A stretch of DNA of 64,000 bases. It comes from JAMXLO01 sp963812475. GTDB taxonomy: Bacteria; Pseudomonadota; Alphaproteobacteria; Acetobacterales; Acetobacteraceae. Under the pieces are notes generated by a model, which made no database searches, had not been told where the DNA came from, and worked only from the letters and a program-made list of their open reading frames with translations. Position 1 is the stretch's first letter. The number at the start of each line of letters is the position of its first letter. The translations under genes and the position numbers were made by a program. The stretch lies in contig CAWEVI010000008.1 of assembly GCA_963812475.1 (NCBI GenBank), forward strand, positions 1 through 64,000. The letters are read 5' to 3'. Below are positions 8,433-18,146 of the stretch, in pieces.

Positions 8433-9962
8433 ATGACCCGCATGCGCCTGCCCGGCCAGCTCTTCCGTCATTCCCTGCTGACGATGCTGCTCGCCGCGCC
8501 ACTTGCCGTCGCCGCGCACGGCCAGGCGCCCGATCCGCAACCGGCAAAACACGAGGCAGCTACACCCGCCGGTGACATTCACCATCTGCCGGCCGATGTC
8601 ACGACGCAGCACACGCTGGAATTGCCGGACCGCACACTGCGGTTCTCTGCTACCGCGGGCGCCGTCAGGCTCGCCGACGACAAGGGCGCGCCACGCGCCG
8701 ATGTTGCGCTCATCGCGTATCGGCTGGACGGCGTCGATCCGCGCACCCGTCCGGTGACCTTCGTGTTCAACGGCGGCCCTGGCATGGCATCGGGGTGGCT
8801 GCAGGCGGGCGCGGTCGGGCCATGGCGAATCAAACTCGGCCCCGATGCATCGATTCCCTCCGCGTCGCCCGATCCGCTGCCGAATGCCGAGACCTGGCTC
8901 GATTTCACCGACCTGGTGTTCATCGATCCGCCAGGCACGGGCTATTCGCCCATCCTGGCCTCCGGTGATGATGCACGCCGGTCGCTGTGGTCGGTGGAAG
9001 GCGATATCGCGGCATTTGCCGAAGTGATCCGCCGCTGGCTCGACAGCAACGAGCGCATGGTCTCGCCGAAGTATCTGCTCGGCGAGAGCTACGGCGGGTT
9101 TCGCGCACCACGCCTCGCCCGCGCCCTGCAATCCAGCCAGGGAGTCGGCGTCAGCGGCCTGATCCTGGTTTCGCCGGCACTGGAGATCGGTGGCAGTGGA
9201 CGATCGTTCGAACCATTCGGCTGGGTCGCGCGCCTGCCATCCATGGCCGCGGCGTCACGCGCCGCCAAAGAGAGAGTAACCCCGGATATGCTGACCGACG
9301 TTGAGCAATATGCCAGTTCCGACTATCTGCTCGATCTGTTGCGCGGCGTGCGCGACGCAGCCGCGATCGCCAGGATATCGGACCATGTCGCCGCTCTTAC
9401 GGGGCTCGATCCGACGTTGGTCGCCCGCTACCGCGGACGCATCGACAGCGATGTCTTCCTGCATGAACTCCGCCGTGCCGAGGGCCGTGTCGCCAGCGCG
9501 TACGACGCCACGATCACGCGGGCCGATCCGTTTCCGCACGCCGTGTCAAGCGACTATGCCGACCCTGTCCTCGAGGGGATGAAGGCGCCGATCACCGGGG
9601 CCATGATGGCGATCTATACCAGCCGGCTGCACTGGTTCCCCGAAAGCATCTACCACCTCGCCAACGACGAGATCTTCCGGCAGTGGCAATGGGGACGCGG
9701 CCTGGGCCGGCCGGAGGCGGTATCCTCGCTCCAGGCAGCGCTTGCACTCGACCCACGCATTCACGTGCTGATCGCGCACGGCATGTTCGATCTCGTCACA
9801 CCGTATTTCGCCACCAAACTGATCCTTGATCAGATGCCGGACTTCGCAGTGCCGGACAGAGTACGTCTCGCGATCTATCCGGGCGGGCACATGTTCTACA
9901 CCGATGATGCCTCGCGCGCCGCGCTGCGAGAGGCATCGCGGGCGATCATCGAGCAACGTTGA
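8433..9962 (+). CDS. Peptidase S10 family (serine carboxypeptidase-like), secreted
   Basis: The 509-residue protein has an N-terminal signal peptide (LLTMLLAAPLAVAAHGQA) and the S10 alpha/beta-hydrolase hallmarks: PVTFVFNGGPGMASGW for the oxyanion region, DPPGTGYS, and the nucleophile motif GESYGGFRAPRLAR with Ser219. The late Asp lies in HGMFDLVTPYF and the catalytic His in GGHMFYTDD. S10 enzymes remove C-terminal residues in acidic conditions; bacterial homologues are less studied. It is transcribed divergently from serC with about 107 bases between them. Confidence 0.9.
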   Translation: MTRMRLPGQLFRHSLLTMLLAAPLAVAAHGQAPDPQPAKHEAATPAGDIHHLPADVTTQHTLELPDRTLRFSATAGAVRLADDKGAPRADVALIAYRLDGVDPRTRPVTFVFNGGPGMASGWLQAGAVGPWRIKLGPDASIPSASPDPLPNAETWLDFTDLVFIDPPGTGYSPILASGDDARRSLWSVEGDIAAFAEVIRRWLDSNERMVSPKYLLGESYGGFRAPRLARALQSSQGVGVSGLILVSPALEIGGSGRSFEPFGWVARLPSMAAASRAAKERVTPDMLTDVEQYASSDYLLDLLRGVRDAAAIARISDHVAALTGLDPTLVARYRGRIDSDVFLHELRRAEGRVASAYDATITRADPFPHAVSSDYADPVLEGMKAPITGAMMAIYTSRLHWFPESIYHLANDEIFRQWQWGRGLGRPEAVSSLQAALALDPRIHVLIAHGMFDLVTPYFATKLILDQMPDFAVPDRVRLAIYPGGHMFYTDDASRAALREASRAIIEQR

Positions 9963-10012
9963 GGCCGATTACGACAATGATGGTCGAGAACCTTTGACCC
10001 AATCGCTGGCCA

Positions 10013-10820
10013 TCACTCGCCGATCAACTTGCGGAGCTGTGCTGCCGGGTCGGCGAGGAAGGCGCGCATCACCCGGACATGTTCGATGTCGTTCCAGTCG
10101 GTTTCCCGGAGTTGTCCGCCCTCCGCCAGCAGGATCGTCGCATCCTGCATCGCCATCAGCATCGGCGAATGCGTCGCGATGACGAACTGGCAGCCCTGCC
10201 GCACGCGATCGTCGAGCAGCACGATCAGCGCCAGTACGCAACTCGGCGACAACGGCGTCTCCGGCTCGTTCCAGGAAATACAGCCCATTCGGCGCCAGCC
10301 GCGTCCGCAGCAGGGCCAGAAACGACTCGCCGTGCGATCGCGCATCGGGATCGGCGCCGTAGCGGCCCGTCAGGGCGGCGCGTTGGCCGCGCGCAACCCC
10401 GGTCGCCCGGTCTCGGCCGGGTCCTTCCGGCAGCTTTGCCAGGTCCGTCTCGATTTCGCCAAGCTCGGCCATGTCCGCGGTCAGCCGGCCGGTGTAGCCG
10501 AACACGTCCTCGGCGCGCAGGAACAGCCGCGTGCGGGCGTGTCGGCGACGGACGAAGACAAAGCCCGCGGCGAAATCCCGCGCGGCCTGTAGGGTCGGAT
10601 CGCGTCGCAGGTCCCGCGCGCCGGCCGCCACCGCGTCCATCCCGGCAGCGATTCCCTCCAGCAGCGTGGACTTGCCGCAGCCGTTCTCGCCCACCAGGAA
10701 TGTCACCGGCGTGGTGAACGCCAACGCTTCGAGGTCACGGACGAGCGGCAGCGTCCAGGGGAAGCGTCCGCGGTCGAGGACGGCGTCAGAACGCCGGCGC
10801 AGTGCTGACAGGAAGACCAT
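10013..10820 (-). CDS. AAA-type predicted ATPase, frameshifted
   Basis: A small stand-alone ABC/SMC-like ATPase. Walker A is FLVGENGCGKSTLLEG near residue 45. The Walker B region is split: the first frame reads LYFLERAGDA, but deleting one base at about 10269-10270 gives LYFLDEPETPLSP, then FVIATHSPMLMAM (H-loop) and an end at LRKLIGE. The corrected product is 268 residues, a normal size for this family of predicted ATPases. Cellular function is not known. Its 5' end overlaps the 3' end of the upstream GST gene by 35 bases, so the two are probably co-transcribed. Confidence 0.82.
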
Positions 10821-11448
10821 CGAGATCAGTCACCGGTTCCGCGCTGGTTTCCTGCATCAGCAAAATGTGGCCGGGTTGATCGCGCACGCGCTCCAACCAC
10901 CGTTGGATATTGGCGAACCCGGCGAGATCAAAGCCGCCTTCGCCTGCGACGTGGGTATAGGCATACAGTGCAACGTCGGCGATGGAGTAAGCCGCACCGC
11001 CGAACCAGCTTGCCGTGGCGAGATGCGCGTCCATTACCGCAAGCGCCTCCGTGCCGCGCCAGTGATTCGCCTCGATCTGGCTCGTCCGGTGATCGGCGCC
11101 AGCATAGACGCGCAGGAAGCGGTTGACCGCAATCGCCGGCTCGTGGCTGTACTGCTCGAAGAACATCCAGCGCAGCACCTGTGCCTGCTGCCAGCGGTCC
11201 TGCGGCCAAAATCGCGCGCCGGCGGCGAGGTAGTGCAGGATGGCGCCGCTCTCCGACAGCATTCGCCCATCGTCGAACACCACCGTCGGCACCTTGCCGA
11301 TCGGGTTGATGGCACGAAACTCCGGACGGGCGGTATCGGTGGTCAGCTGGCTTACCTCAATGCGGCGATGCGGGATGCCAAGCTGGGCCAGCATCACCCG
11401 CACCTTGTAGACGTTGCCCGAACGCAGGAAGCCGTACAACGTCAGCAT
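10786..11448 (-). CDS. Glutathione S-transferase family protein
   Basis: A 220-residue cytosolic GST. The thioredoxin-like N-domain starts MLTLYGFLRSGNVYKVRVML and contains INPIGKVPTVVFDDGRMLSES, where cis-Pro and the SES pair bind glutathione. The all-helical C-domain contains SIADVALYAYTHVA, with the N-capping S/T-x-x-D motif. The Ser after Arg in LRSGN may be the activating residue. The substrate is unknown. It overlaps the downstream ATPase gene. Confidence 0.92.
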   Translation of the reverse strand: MLTLYGFLRSGNVYKVRVMLAQLGIPHRRIEVSQLTTDTARPEFRAINPIGKVPTVVFDDGRMLSESGAILHYLAAGARFWPQDRWQQAQVLRWMFFEQYSHEPAIAVNRFLRVYAGADHRTSQIEANHWRGTEALAVMDAHLATASWFGGAAYSIADVALYAYTHVAGEGGFDLAGFANIQRWLERVRDQPGHILLMQETSAEPVTDLDGLPVSTAPAF

Positions 11449-11528
11449 GACGGCATGCCCTAGCCACCGAACGGCAATCGGTCAACGTTCGGATGATTGG
11501 CCCTTGGCGTGACGGCTCCAGGCGTGCA

Positions 11529-12500
11529 ATGACGGAGCAGGTTCCCGACATAGCGAATCGCATGGACCAGGTCCGCACGCGTCCCAAGGCAGCGGCGGTC
11601 GCCTCGGCCGAGGCCATCGCCGAACTGATCGCGGTGATCGTCGCCGTCACCGGAGGCGAACCGCGCGTTCTCACCATCGACGACGGCAGCGCGCTACCGT
11701 CCGGGCCGTTCGAACTCACCCATCGATCGCTGCAGGCGGGCACACGATCCTGGGTGGAACGGCAGACCCACCATCCGCTCGGCTACGTCGAACAGCTCTA
11801 CACCTTTGCCGACCGGGATCGCACTGCGCTGGATCAGCGGACGGTGTCGATCAGCTATCTGGGCCTGACGCGCGAGGTTCGTGCCGTGGGCGAGCCAGGC
11901 GTCGGCTGGCAAAGCTGGTATCGCTATTTCCCGTGGGAGGATCGCCGCGGTCGGGATTCCTCCGAACTGACGGCGGCCATCGACGCACGGCTGCACGTCT
12001 GGGCGGAGACAGCCCCGGACGCGCAGACGCGGCGCGAGCGACTTCAACGTGCCGGCATCACGTTCGGCCACGACGGGCGGGCCTGGAACGAGGAACTCGT
12101 CCTGCAGCGCTACGAACTGCTGTGGGAGGCCGGGCTGGTGCCGGAGTCGCCGCAGGCGAAGGATCCGGTCGACGGCGACCCGATGACCCACGACCATCGC
12201 CGCATCCTGGCCACCGGCATTGCCCGGCTGCGCGCGAAGATCAAATACCGCCCGGTCGTATTCGAACTCATGCCGCCACGCTTCACCCTGCTGCAATTGC
12301 AGCGGACGGTGGAGGCGCTGGCCGGCCGGCGCCTCCACAAGCAGAACTTTCGACGTTTGATCGAACAGCAGGATCTGGTGGAAGAGACCGGTGAACGGGC
12401 CACCGAGACGGGCGGCCGCCCCGCCAAGCTGGTCCGCTTCCGCCGCGACGTGGTCGCCGAGCGGGCGGTGGCCGGGAGCAAACTACCGCTGGCACGATAG
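11529..12500 (+). CDS. NrtR-like regulator (Nudix-derived domain plus winged helix)
   Basis: The architecture fits NrtR, a repressor of NAD metabolism that senses ADP-ribose: an N-terminal Nudix-like fold (LIAVIVAVTGGEPRVLTID, GYVEQLYTFADRDR) without an intact Nudix catalytic box, and a C-terminal winged helix (PPRFTLLQLQRTVEALAGR, KQNFRRLIEQQDLVEETGE, GRPAKLVRF). The chosen start, MTEQVPDIANRMD at 11529, is 12 codons inside the longest frame, which could also be right. At about 323 residues it is longer than many NrtR proteins. No NAD biosynthesis gene is adjacent, so the regulon is unknown. Confidence 0.75.
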   Translation: MTEQVPDIANRMDQVRTRPKAAAVASAEAIAELIAVIVAVTGGEPRVLTIDDGSALPSGPFELTHRSLQAGTRSWVERQTHHPLGYVEQLYTFADRDRTALDQRTVSISYLGLTREVRAVGEPGVGWQSWYRYFPWEDRRGRDSSELTAAIDARLHVWAETAPDAQTRRERLQRAGITFGHDGRAWNEELVLQRYELLWEAGLVPESPQAKDPVDGDPMTHDHRRILATGIARLRAKIKYRPVVFELMPPRFTLLQLQRTVEALAGRRLHKQNFRRLIEQQDLVEETGERATETGGRPAKLVRFRRDVVAERAVAGSKLPLAR

Positions 12501-12564
12501 CCGAGGGCACCTCGGTCGTTCCGGATCGACGCAGGTAGGCGGAGCGTCACGGGTCGTCCCGCAT

Positions 12565-13503
12565 TCACCACACCATTCGCCGCGTCATGTCCTTCACCTG
12601 CTTCGGGTGGCTGGCCGCGGTCCATTCGGTCACGGGCATGAAGCGAACCGCAAGGAACTGATAGGTACGATTCAGCAGCTGCAAAATGCCCTCGTCGAAT
12701 CCGATGCCGGCGAGTTCCCACTCTGACAACAACGACTGCCACGCACGCTGCGTGCGATACAGCCAGTCACGGTTCGACCGGATGAATGTGCGCTGGCTGT
12801 CGGCGTTGCGCAGCGCCGACATCATCTCGCCGGTCTGCGCATCCAGTTCGTCGAAGCGGCGGCTTATCTGCTTCAGCGCCGTCGCGGCCAGGCGCCGTAC
12901 CTGCGTCAGTGTCTCGAGGTGCGAGGCATCGCCGCGAAACACCTTTGCGATGCGGTTCAGCTTCTCAGCCATTACCTTGGCGCGGCGCAACAGTCGATCG
13001 CGCAGTGCCTCGATATAGGCGAGTTCCCGCGCCAGATCCTCCATCAAGCCAATCACCGCCGCGCGGTCCGGCAGTCCGAGCGCGACGGCAGCCTTGGCAA
13101 ATGCGTCTTGAACCTGTTGGCGGCGCGCCGGGTCGTCCGCCACCTGGAGCAGGGATTCCGGATCGAGATGCTCAGCATCGCCGCCGGTACCAGAGTTCAG
13201 CCACGTCACCAGCTGCCATTGCAGTCGCGCATTGGCAATCCGCAGATGGACGGCGTCCGGCTCCCAGCTCGCCTGGCCGCTCAGGACCTCGGGCGGCAAT
13301 GGGTCACCAATTCGCAGCCCCGCGATGAAGTCCAGCGCTTGCACGACCAGATCAAGCATCCGTCCGTCATCCGAGGCATCCTCGATGCCGAATTCCCGCT
13401 TTAGCGCAACCAGTGGGATCGCCGCCTCCTTCTCACCCAGATGCACAACCATGACCGGCGCGCCATCGCTTTCGGCCCGCCGGAACAGCGGATCGCCGAA
13501 CAT
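12565..13503 (-). CDS. Conserved hypothetical protein, helix-rich
   Basis: I do not recognise a named family. The start MFGDPLFRRAESDGAPVMVVHLGEKEA at 13503 looks more natural than the 21-codon upstream extension, which begins with Ala/Ser/Cys-rich sequence. The protein (312 residues) has an N-terminal alpha/beta-looking part, then long amphipathic helices (KAAVALGLPDRAAVIGLMED, AKVMAEKLNRIAKVF, LAATALKQISRRFDELDAQT) suggesting a helical bundle or coiled coil. There is no signal peptide or membrane segment, so it is probably cytoplasmic. Confidence 0.72.
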   Translation of the reverse strand: MFGDPLFRRAESDGAPVMVVHLGEKEAAIPLVALKREFGIEDASDDGRMLDLVVQALDFIAGLRIGDPLPPEVLSGQASWEPDAVHLRIANARLQWQLVTWLNSGTGGDAEHLDPESLLQVADDPARRQQVQDAFAKAAVALGLPDRAAVIGLMEDLARELAYIEALRDRLLRRAKVMAEKLNRIAKVFRGDASHLETLTQVRRLAATALKQISRRFDELDAQTGEMMSALRNADSQRTFIRSNRDWLYRTQRAWQSLLSEWELAGIGFDEGILQLLNRTYQFLAVRFMPVTEWTAASHPKQVKDMTRRMVW

Positions 13504-13868
13504 CGTGAAGGCGCGGTGTACAAGGCAGCAGCAATCCTGCGAGGGGGAAGTCGTTGCGCTTGCCATTGGTCAGCTCCGCTCGTCGTCTGCGTGGCTGATA
13601 TCACCACAGGCCGGTGAACAGACCGTAAGCGGGCCGAGGTGAAACAAGTGCGTCGGTCGACGGCCGCGGTGGCGAAGCTTGCCCTGGTGGCGGGGTACTC
13701 ATAGCGGACGCAGCGATTATCTCGTCATTGCCGCGAAATGCGCTCGCCCGAAAGCTGGGATGACAGGAAAGAGGGGATGCCGCACGGGCTGCTAACCCCT
13801 CGGTAACTTGCCGCGAGAGCCGATCCGCGCCATGACCTGCCGATGCAAACGCCTCCAAGTGCGGCAGA
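13504..13868. other. Intergenic region with REP-like dyad
   Basis: No gene is supported here. Positions 13723-13765 read CGTCATTGCCGCG...GGGATGACA, an imperfect palindrome of the CGTCATTCCCGCGAAAGCG class that is common between genes in alphaproteobacteria. The rest shows no reading frame with coding character. Confidence 0.55.
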
Positions 13869-14351
13869 GTGACGCCGCTTGCCTGGCTGATCGGCTTCGT
13901 GCTTCCCGCCTGCTCCGGGTCCGGGGCGCAGGGCCTGCCGCCACCGCAGCCGATCGACACGCAAAGGATCGAGCGCCCCGCCAGTCCCAACACCGCCCTG
14001 GCCGCGCCGGCCGGGTTCGCGCCGCCGCCGGATGTGGTGACGCCGACCTACGCGATGGCAGCCGGCCGGCTTTATGACGCCGTTCGTGCCGTCGCGGCGG
14101 CTCAACCACGCACCTTCCTCGCCGCCGACTATGCGGCGGAGCGCCAGACCCACTGGGTCGTGCGCAGCGCAGTGTTCAACTTCCCGGACCTGGTCACCGC
14201 GCAGATCAGCGGTGCCGGCCCGGACAGCAGCACGCTCGTGCTGTATTCACGCAGCGTCTATGGCCGCTCCGATCTCGGCGTGAACCGCCAGCGTCTGGAC
14301 GCATGGCTGGCCGCCCTGCAGACCAAGATCAATCAACCCGGCGAAAGATAG
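13869..14351 (+). CDS. DUF1499 family probable lipoprotein
   Basis: The 160-residue product starts at a GTG and has a short hydrophobic leader ending in LPAC, a plausible lipobox with Cys15. The body shows the DUF1499 features: FLAADYAAERQTHWVVRSAVFNFPD, STLVLYSRSVYGRSDLGVNRQRLDAWLAAL. DUF1499 proteins have no assigned biochemical role. It is followed after only six bases by an ABC transporter gene, so the two probably form an operon. Confidence 0.85.
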   Translation: MTPLAWLIGFVLPACSGSGAQGLPPPQPIDTQRIERPASPNTALAAPAGFAPPPDVVTPTYAMAAGRLYDAVRAVAAAQPRTFLAADYAAERQTHWVVRSAVFNFPDLVTAQISGAGPDSSTLVLYSRSVYGRSDLGVNRQRLDAWLAALQTKINQPGER

Positions 14352-14357
14352 ATTTTC

Positions 14358-16139
14358 ATGCGAGGTCTCAGATCATTCCTGCGGGACGCCTGGCATCTGG
14401 CGAGGCCCTACTATCGCTCCGAGGAGAAGTGGTCCGCCTGGGGCCTGCTTGCCTCGATCCTCGCGCTTCGGCTGCTGCTCGTCGGGATGACGGTCGTCCT
14501 GAGCTTCTGGAACCGGGAATTCTTCAACTCCTTGCAGGACAAGGACTTCAACGCGTTCTTCGAGTTGCTGTTCGTCTATCGCTGGACGCCGAGCGGCTTC
14601 ATGCCCGGGTTCTGCGAGATCGCCGCGGTCTACATCCTGGTCGCCGTCTACTTCACCTATCTCTCGCAGTGGCTGCAGATCCGTTGGCGCCGTTGGCTGA
14701 CCGTACGTTTCCTGGACGAGTGGCTCGCCGATCGCGCCTATTACCGCATCAGCCTGACAACGGATCGCGCGGCAATCGGCACGGACAATCCGGACCAGCG
14801 CATCGCCGAGGACATCCGCGACTTCGTTGACAACACGCTCACCCTGGGCATCAGCATCATTGCGAATGTTGTCACGCTGGTGAGCTTCCTCGGCATTCTC
14901 TGGTCGCTGTCCGGCACGATCACGCTGCTTGGCATCAACATTCCCGGCTACATGGTCTGGGTGGCGCTGGCCTACGCGATCGTCGGTACCTGGCTGACGC
15001 ATCTGGTCGGCCGCCCGCTGGCTGCCCTGCGGTTCCGCCAGCAGCGTGTGGAGGCCGATTTCCGCTACAGCCTGGTGCGAGTGCGCGAGAACGTGGAAGG
15101 CATCGCGCTATATTCGGGCGAGGCGGAGGAAAAGACCACGCTCGGTCACCGCTTCGGCAGCGTGATCGGCAACTGGTGGGCGATCATGCAGCGCACCAAG
15201 ATGCTGAACGCGCTGACCGCCGGCTATGAGCAGGTGGCGGTGATCTTTCCCTTCATCGTCGCCGCGCCCCGCTTCTTCTCGGGCCAGATACCGCTGGGCG
15301 GGCTCACCCAGACCGCCGGCGCCTTCGGCCGGGTGCAGGACGCATTGTCCTGGTTCATCAGCCGGTATCCGGATCTGGCCCAGTGGTATGCGATCGTCCA
15401 GCGGCTTACCACGTTCCATCGCGCCATCGTCGCAGCGCGCGCCGCATTCGGCACAGGACTTGCGCTGGCCGACGCACCCGATGGGTCGGTCCAGCTGCGC
15501 GACGTAACGGTCGAACTGCCGAACGGCGCGAAGCTGCTGACGGACGTGGACCTGGTGCTCGAGCCAGGCCATTCCGTCGTTGTCACCGGCCGTTCGGGTT
15601 CCGGCAAGTCAACTCTGTTCCGCACGATCGCAGGTATCTGGCCGTTCGGCATCGGGCGCGTGCAGCGTCCGGCCGAGCGCTGCCTGTTCCTGCCCCAGCG
15701 GCCCTACATTCCGCTTGGATCGCTGCGGCACGTGATCAGCTATCCGCATCCGCACGATCTGCACAGCCGGGAGGAGATCGCGCGGGCGCTTCAGGATGCC
15801 GGTCTGCCGCAACTGATCGCCCGGCTGGACGACGACGAGAACTGGCCTCAGCAATTGTCCGGCGGCGAGCAGCAGCGTGTCGCGCTGGCGCGTGCCCTGC
15901 TGGCGAAGCCGGACTGGCTGTTTCTGGATGAGGCGACCGCCAGTCTCGATCCGGAAGCCGAGGCCGAATTGTATCGCACATTGAAGACGCGGCTGCCGAA
16001 TACGACGCTGGTCTCCATCGCCCACCGCCCGTCGGTCGCCGCCTTCCACGAACGTCGCCTGGTCTTTCGTCGCGAGGAGGGAAAGCCAGGCGAACTTGTA
16101 CCAGGCGAACTGGCCCCTGCGGGCGACGGCAATGGCTGA
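14358..16139 (+). CDS. ABC transporter, fused permease and ATPase (SbmA/BacA-like, YddA type)
   Basis: The 593-residue protein joins an ABC_membrane_2 domain (residues about 1-340; FWNREFFNSLQDKD, RWRRWLTVRFLDEWL, NPDQRIAEDIRDFV) to an ATPase domain with Walker A GRSGSGKST, signature QLSGGEQQRVALARALL, Walker B WLFLDEATASLD and an H-loop in SIAHRPS. NPDQRI is diagnostic for the group that includes YddA, BacA/SbmA and peroxisomal half-transporters, which move very-long-chain fatty acids, peptides or cobalamin. The substrate cannot be named here. The neighbouring DUF1499 lipoprotein may be functionally linked. Confidence 0.92.
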   Translation: MRGLRSFLRDAWHLARPYYRSEEKWSAWGLLASILALRLLLVGMTVVLSFWNREFFNSLQDKDFNAFFELLFVYRWTPSGFMPGFCEIAAVYILVAVYFTYLSQWLQIRWRRWLTVRFLDEWLADRAYYRISLTTDRAAIGTDNPDQRIAEDIRDFVDNTLTLGISIIANVVTLVSFLGILWSLSGTITLLGINIPGYMVWVALAYAIVGTWLTHLVGRPLAALRFRQQRVEADFRYSLVRVRENVEGIALYSGEAEEKTTLGHRFGSVIGNWWAIMQRTKMLNALTAGYEQVAVIFPFIVAAPRFFSGQIPLGGLTQTAGAFGRVQDALSWFISRYPDLAQWYAIVQRLTTFHRAIVAARAAFGTGLALADAPDGSVQLRDVTVELPNGAKLLTDVDLVLEPGHSVVVTGRSGSGKSTLFRTIAGIWPFGIGRVQRPAERCLFLPQRPYIPLGSLRHVISYPHPHDLHSREEIARALQDAGLPQLIARLDDDENWPQQLSGGEQQRVALARALLAKPDWLFLDEATASLDPEAEAELYRTLKTRLPNTTLVSIAHRPSVAAFHERRLVFRREEGKPGELVPGELAPAGDGNG

Positions 16140-16241
16140 GCGAGACGGCCGTGCATGCCCATGACCGCCGATGTGGATCAGCGCAGATTCCCCGCCGCCG
16201 AGGCCTTCCCGCTCGCGGCGAGACCCCCGCGGTCCGGGGTG

Positions 16242-17066
16242 CTACGCGGTCAATCCATAGACTCCCCGTTCGCTCGCCAGCGGCGCAAACCGGGTGGTGA
16301 TGCCCAGCACGGTCTCTGCTCCGCCGAGATATAGCAGTCCATCGCCCGGCATCTGCTGCGCGACGGCGTCCAACACCCGGGCCTTGGTCGGCTGATCGAA
16401 ATAGATCAGCACGTTTCGGCAGAACACCACATCGAACTGACCGAGGCCGCGCAGATCGCCAAGCAGGTTCCATTCGCGAAACTGCACCATGCCTCGGATC
16501 GCCTCGCTGATCCGCCAGCCGGTTTCCTCCTTGCGGAAATAGCGCATCAGCATCTGCACCGGCAGGCCGCGCTGCACCTCGAACTGAGTGTAAAGCCCTT
16601 CGCGAGAGCGCCCCACCTGCTCACGGGCTAGATCGGTGCCGACGATGTCGATCCGCCGGTTGGCGATGCTGGCGCGGCACTCGGCAAGGATCATCGCGAT
16701 CGAATAAGCCTCCTGTCCGGAAGAGGAGGCGGCGGACCAGACACGCAGCGGACTGCCCACCGGTCTGGCTGCAAGCAGACCTGGCAGCGCCTTGCCACGA
16801 AAATGCTGGAACGGTTTGTCGTCGCGGAAGAAGAAGCTTTCGTTGGTGGTCATCGCTTCGACCACGTCCCGGGCCACTGGCTCGTTGCCGGGGGCGCGCA
16901 ACCGTTCGGCCAGTGCGGCCAGATCGCGCAACTTTTCGCGCTTCAGGATCGACGCAAGGCGGGTCTCCAACAGATAGAGCTTGTCGGTCCCGATCACCAG
17001 TCCGGAGCGGCTCTTGAGCAGCGCTGCATAGGTTTCGAAGGCGGCCGTCGACAACGCCTGGCTCAT
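16242..17066 (-). CDS. cheR: Chemotaxis protein methyltransferase CheR
   Basis: CheR methylates glutamates of chemoreceptors with SAM to set adaptation. The 274-residue protein starts MSQALSTAAFETYAALLKSR, with an N-terminal helical domain, MTTNESFFFRDDKPFQHF, the SAM-binding segment WSAASSSGQEAYSIAMIL and FCRNVLIYFD. The start at 17066 overlaps the cheB stop by four bases (ATGA). It is the last gene of the chemotaxis operon. Confidence 0.95.
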   Translation of the reverse strand: MSQALSTAAFETYAALLKSRSGLVIGTDKLYLLETRLASILKREKLRDLAALAERLRAPGNEPVARDVVEAMTTNESFFFRDDKPFQHFRGKALPGLLAARPVGSPLRVWSAASSSGQEAYSIAMILAECRASIANRRIDIVGTDLAREQVGRSREGLYTQFEVQRGLPVQMLMRYFRKEETGWRISEAIRGMVQFREWNLLGDLRGLGQFDVVFCRNVLIYFDQPTKARVLDAVAQQMPGDGLLYLGGAETVLGITTRFAPLASERGVYGLTA

Positions 17067-18146
17067 GTGCGGACCGCCCGCAACAGGTCGAGCAGCTTCG
17101 GCGCGATGCGCGGCAGCGGCAGGACAGCATGGCACAGTCCCGCCTGCGCCACCGCACCGGGCATTCCCCAGACCACGCTGGTCGCTTCGTCCTGCGCAAC
17201 CGCGCTGCCGCCGGTATCGATGACGCGGCGCGTGCCCGCCAGGCCATCCTGACCCATGCCGGTGAGCATCGCGACCAGCACTCGCCCACCGCAGGCCGCG
17301 GCGGCGCTGCGCAACATCGGATCGACCGAAGGACGGCAGAAGTTTTCCGGCGGGTCCGAGCTGAGCTGCGCCGTCAGCGCGCTGCGGGCACCGTTCACCA
17401 GCAGGTGGTAATTGCCGGGAGCCAGATAGATGCGTCCGGCGCATAGCGGCTCGCCGTCCTTCGCCTCGGCACACGGCATGCCGCCCAGCTTCGCAATGTG
17501 CTCTGCCAATATCGGGGTGAACGTTGCGGGCATGTGCTGTGTCAGTACCGACCGGCACGTTGAGCGTCTTGCCGAGTCCCTGCACCAGGGTGAACAGCGC
17601 CTGCGGGCCGCCGGTGGAACTGCCGACGGCGAGAAGACGCGGCGGGATGACGGGGGCAGGACGCAGGTGCAGCCGCGCCGCCTCGCGCACCGGCAGCACA
17701 ACACGCTGGCGCAGGCGCGCCAATCCCTTGACCTTCTCCAGAAGCTCGCGACGGAACGAGTCGTCGCCGAGTACAGCCGAGGGCTTCGGTATGTAGTCCG
17801 CGGCACCAAGCCGCAGGGCACGCAACGCGATGTCGGCTCCACGCGTCGTCAGCGTGGAAGCCATGATCACCTTGAGGCCAGGGTCGGCGCGTAACAAGAG
17901 CGGCAGTGCCGTCATGCCGTCCATGACCGGCATCTCGATGTCGAGCACCAGCACATCGACCGGCGTGCGCTTCAGCTCGTCGATTGCCAGCTGCCCATTG
18001 GCCACACGCGCCACGATCCGGACAGCCGGATCGGCTTCCAGCATGCGTGCTATGGCGCCGCGAATTGCCGCCGAATCATCGCAGACCATGACGCGGGCGA
18101 CAGCCAGGCTGTTCGGTTCAACCACCGCTCGTGCGGGCGCAATCAC
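17063..18146 (-). CDS. cheB: Chemotaxis-specific methylesterase CheB, frameshifted
   Basis: CheB removes methyl groups from chemoreceptors when its receiver domain is phosphorylated by CheA. The GTG start at 18146 overlaps the cheY stop. The receiver domain (MVCDDSAAIRGAIARML, VLVLDIEMPVMDGM) is followed by the esterase domain with GSSTGGPQAL (catalytic Ser). At about 17548 one extra base shifts the frame after TLNVPV; deleting it restores VLTQHMPATFTPILAEHI (catalytic His), YLAPGNYHLLV and MLTGMGQDGL (catalytic Asp), and ends precisely at the cheR start. The corrected protein is 360 residues, normal for CheB. As read, the frame runs through into cheR and gives a false fusion. Confidence 0.92.

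Noticed and set aside
16242..18146. A continuous 634-residue CheB-CheR fusion.
   Set aside because: The middle third of this frame is out of phase with CheB; correcting one base gives separate CheB and CheR genes with the usual ATGA overlap.
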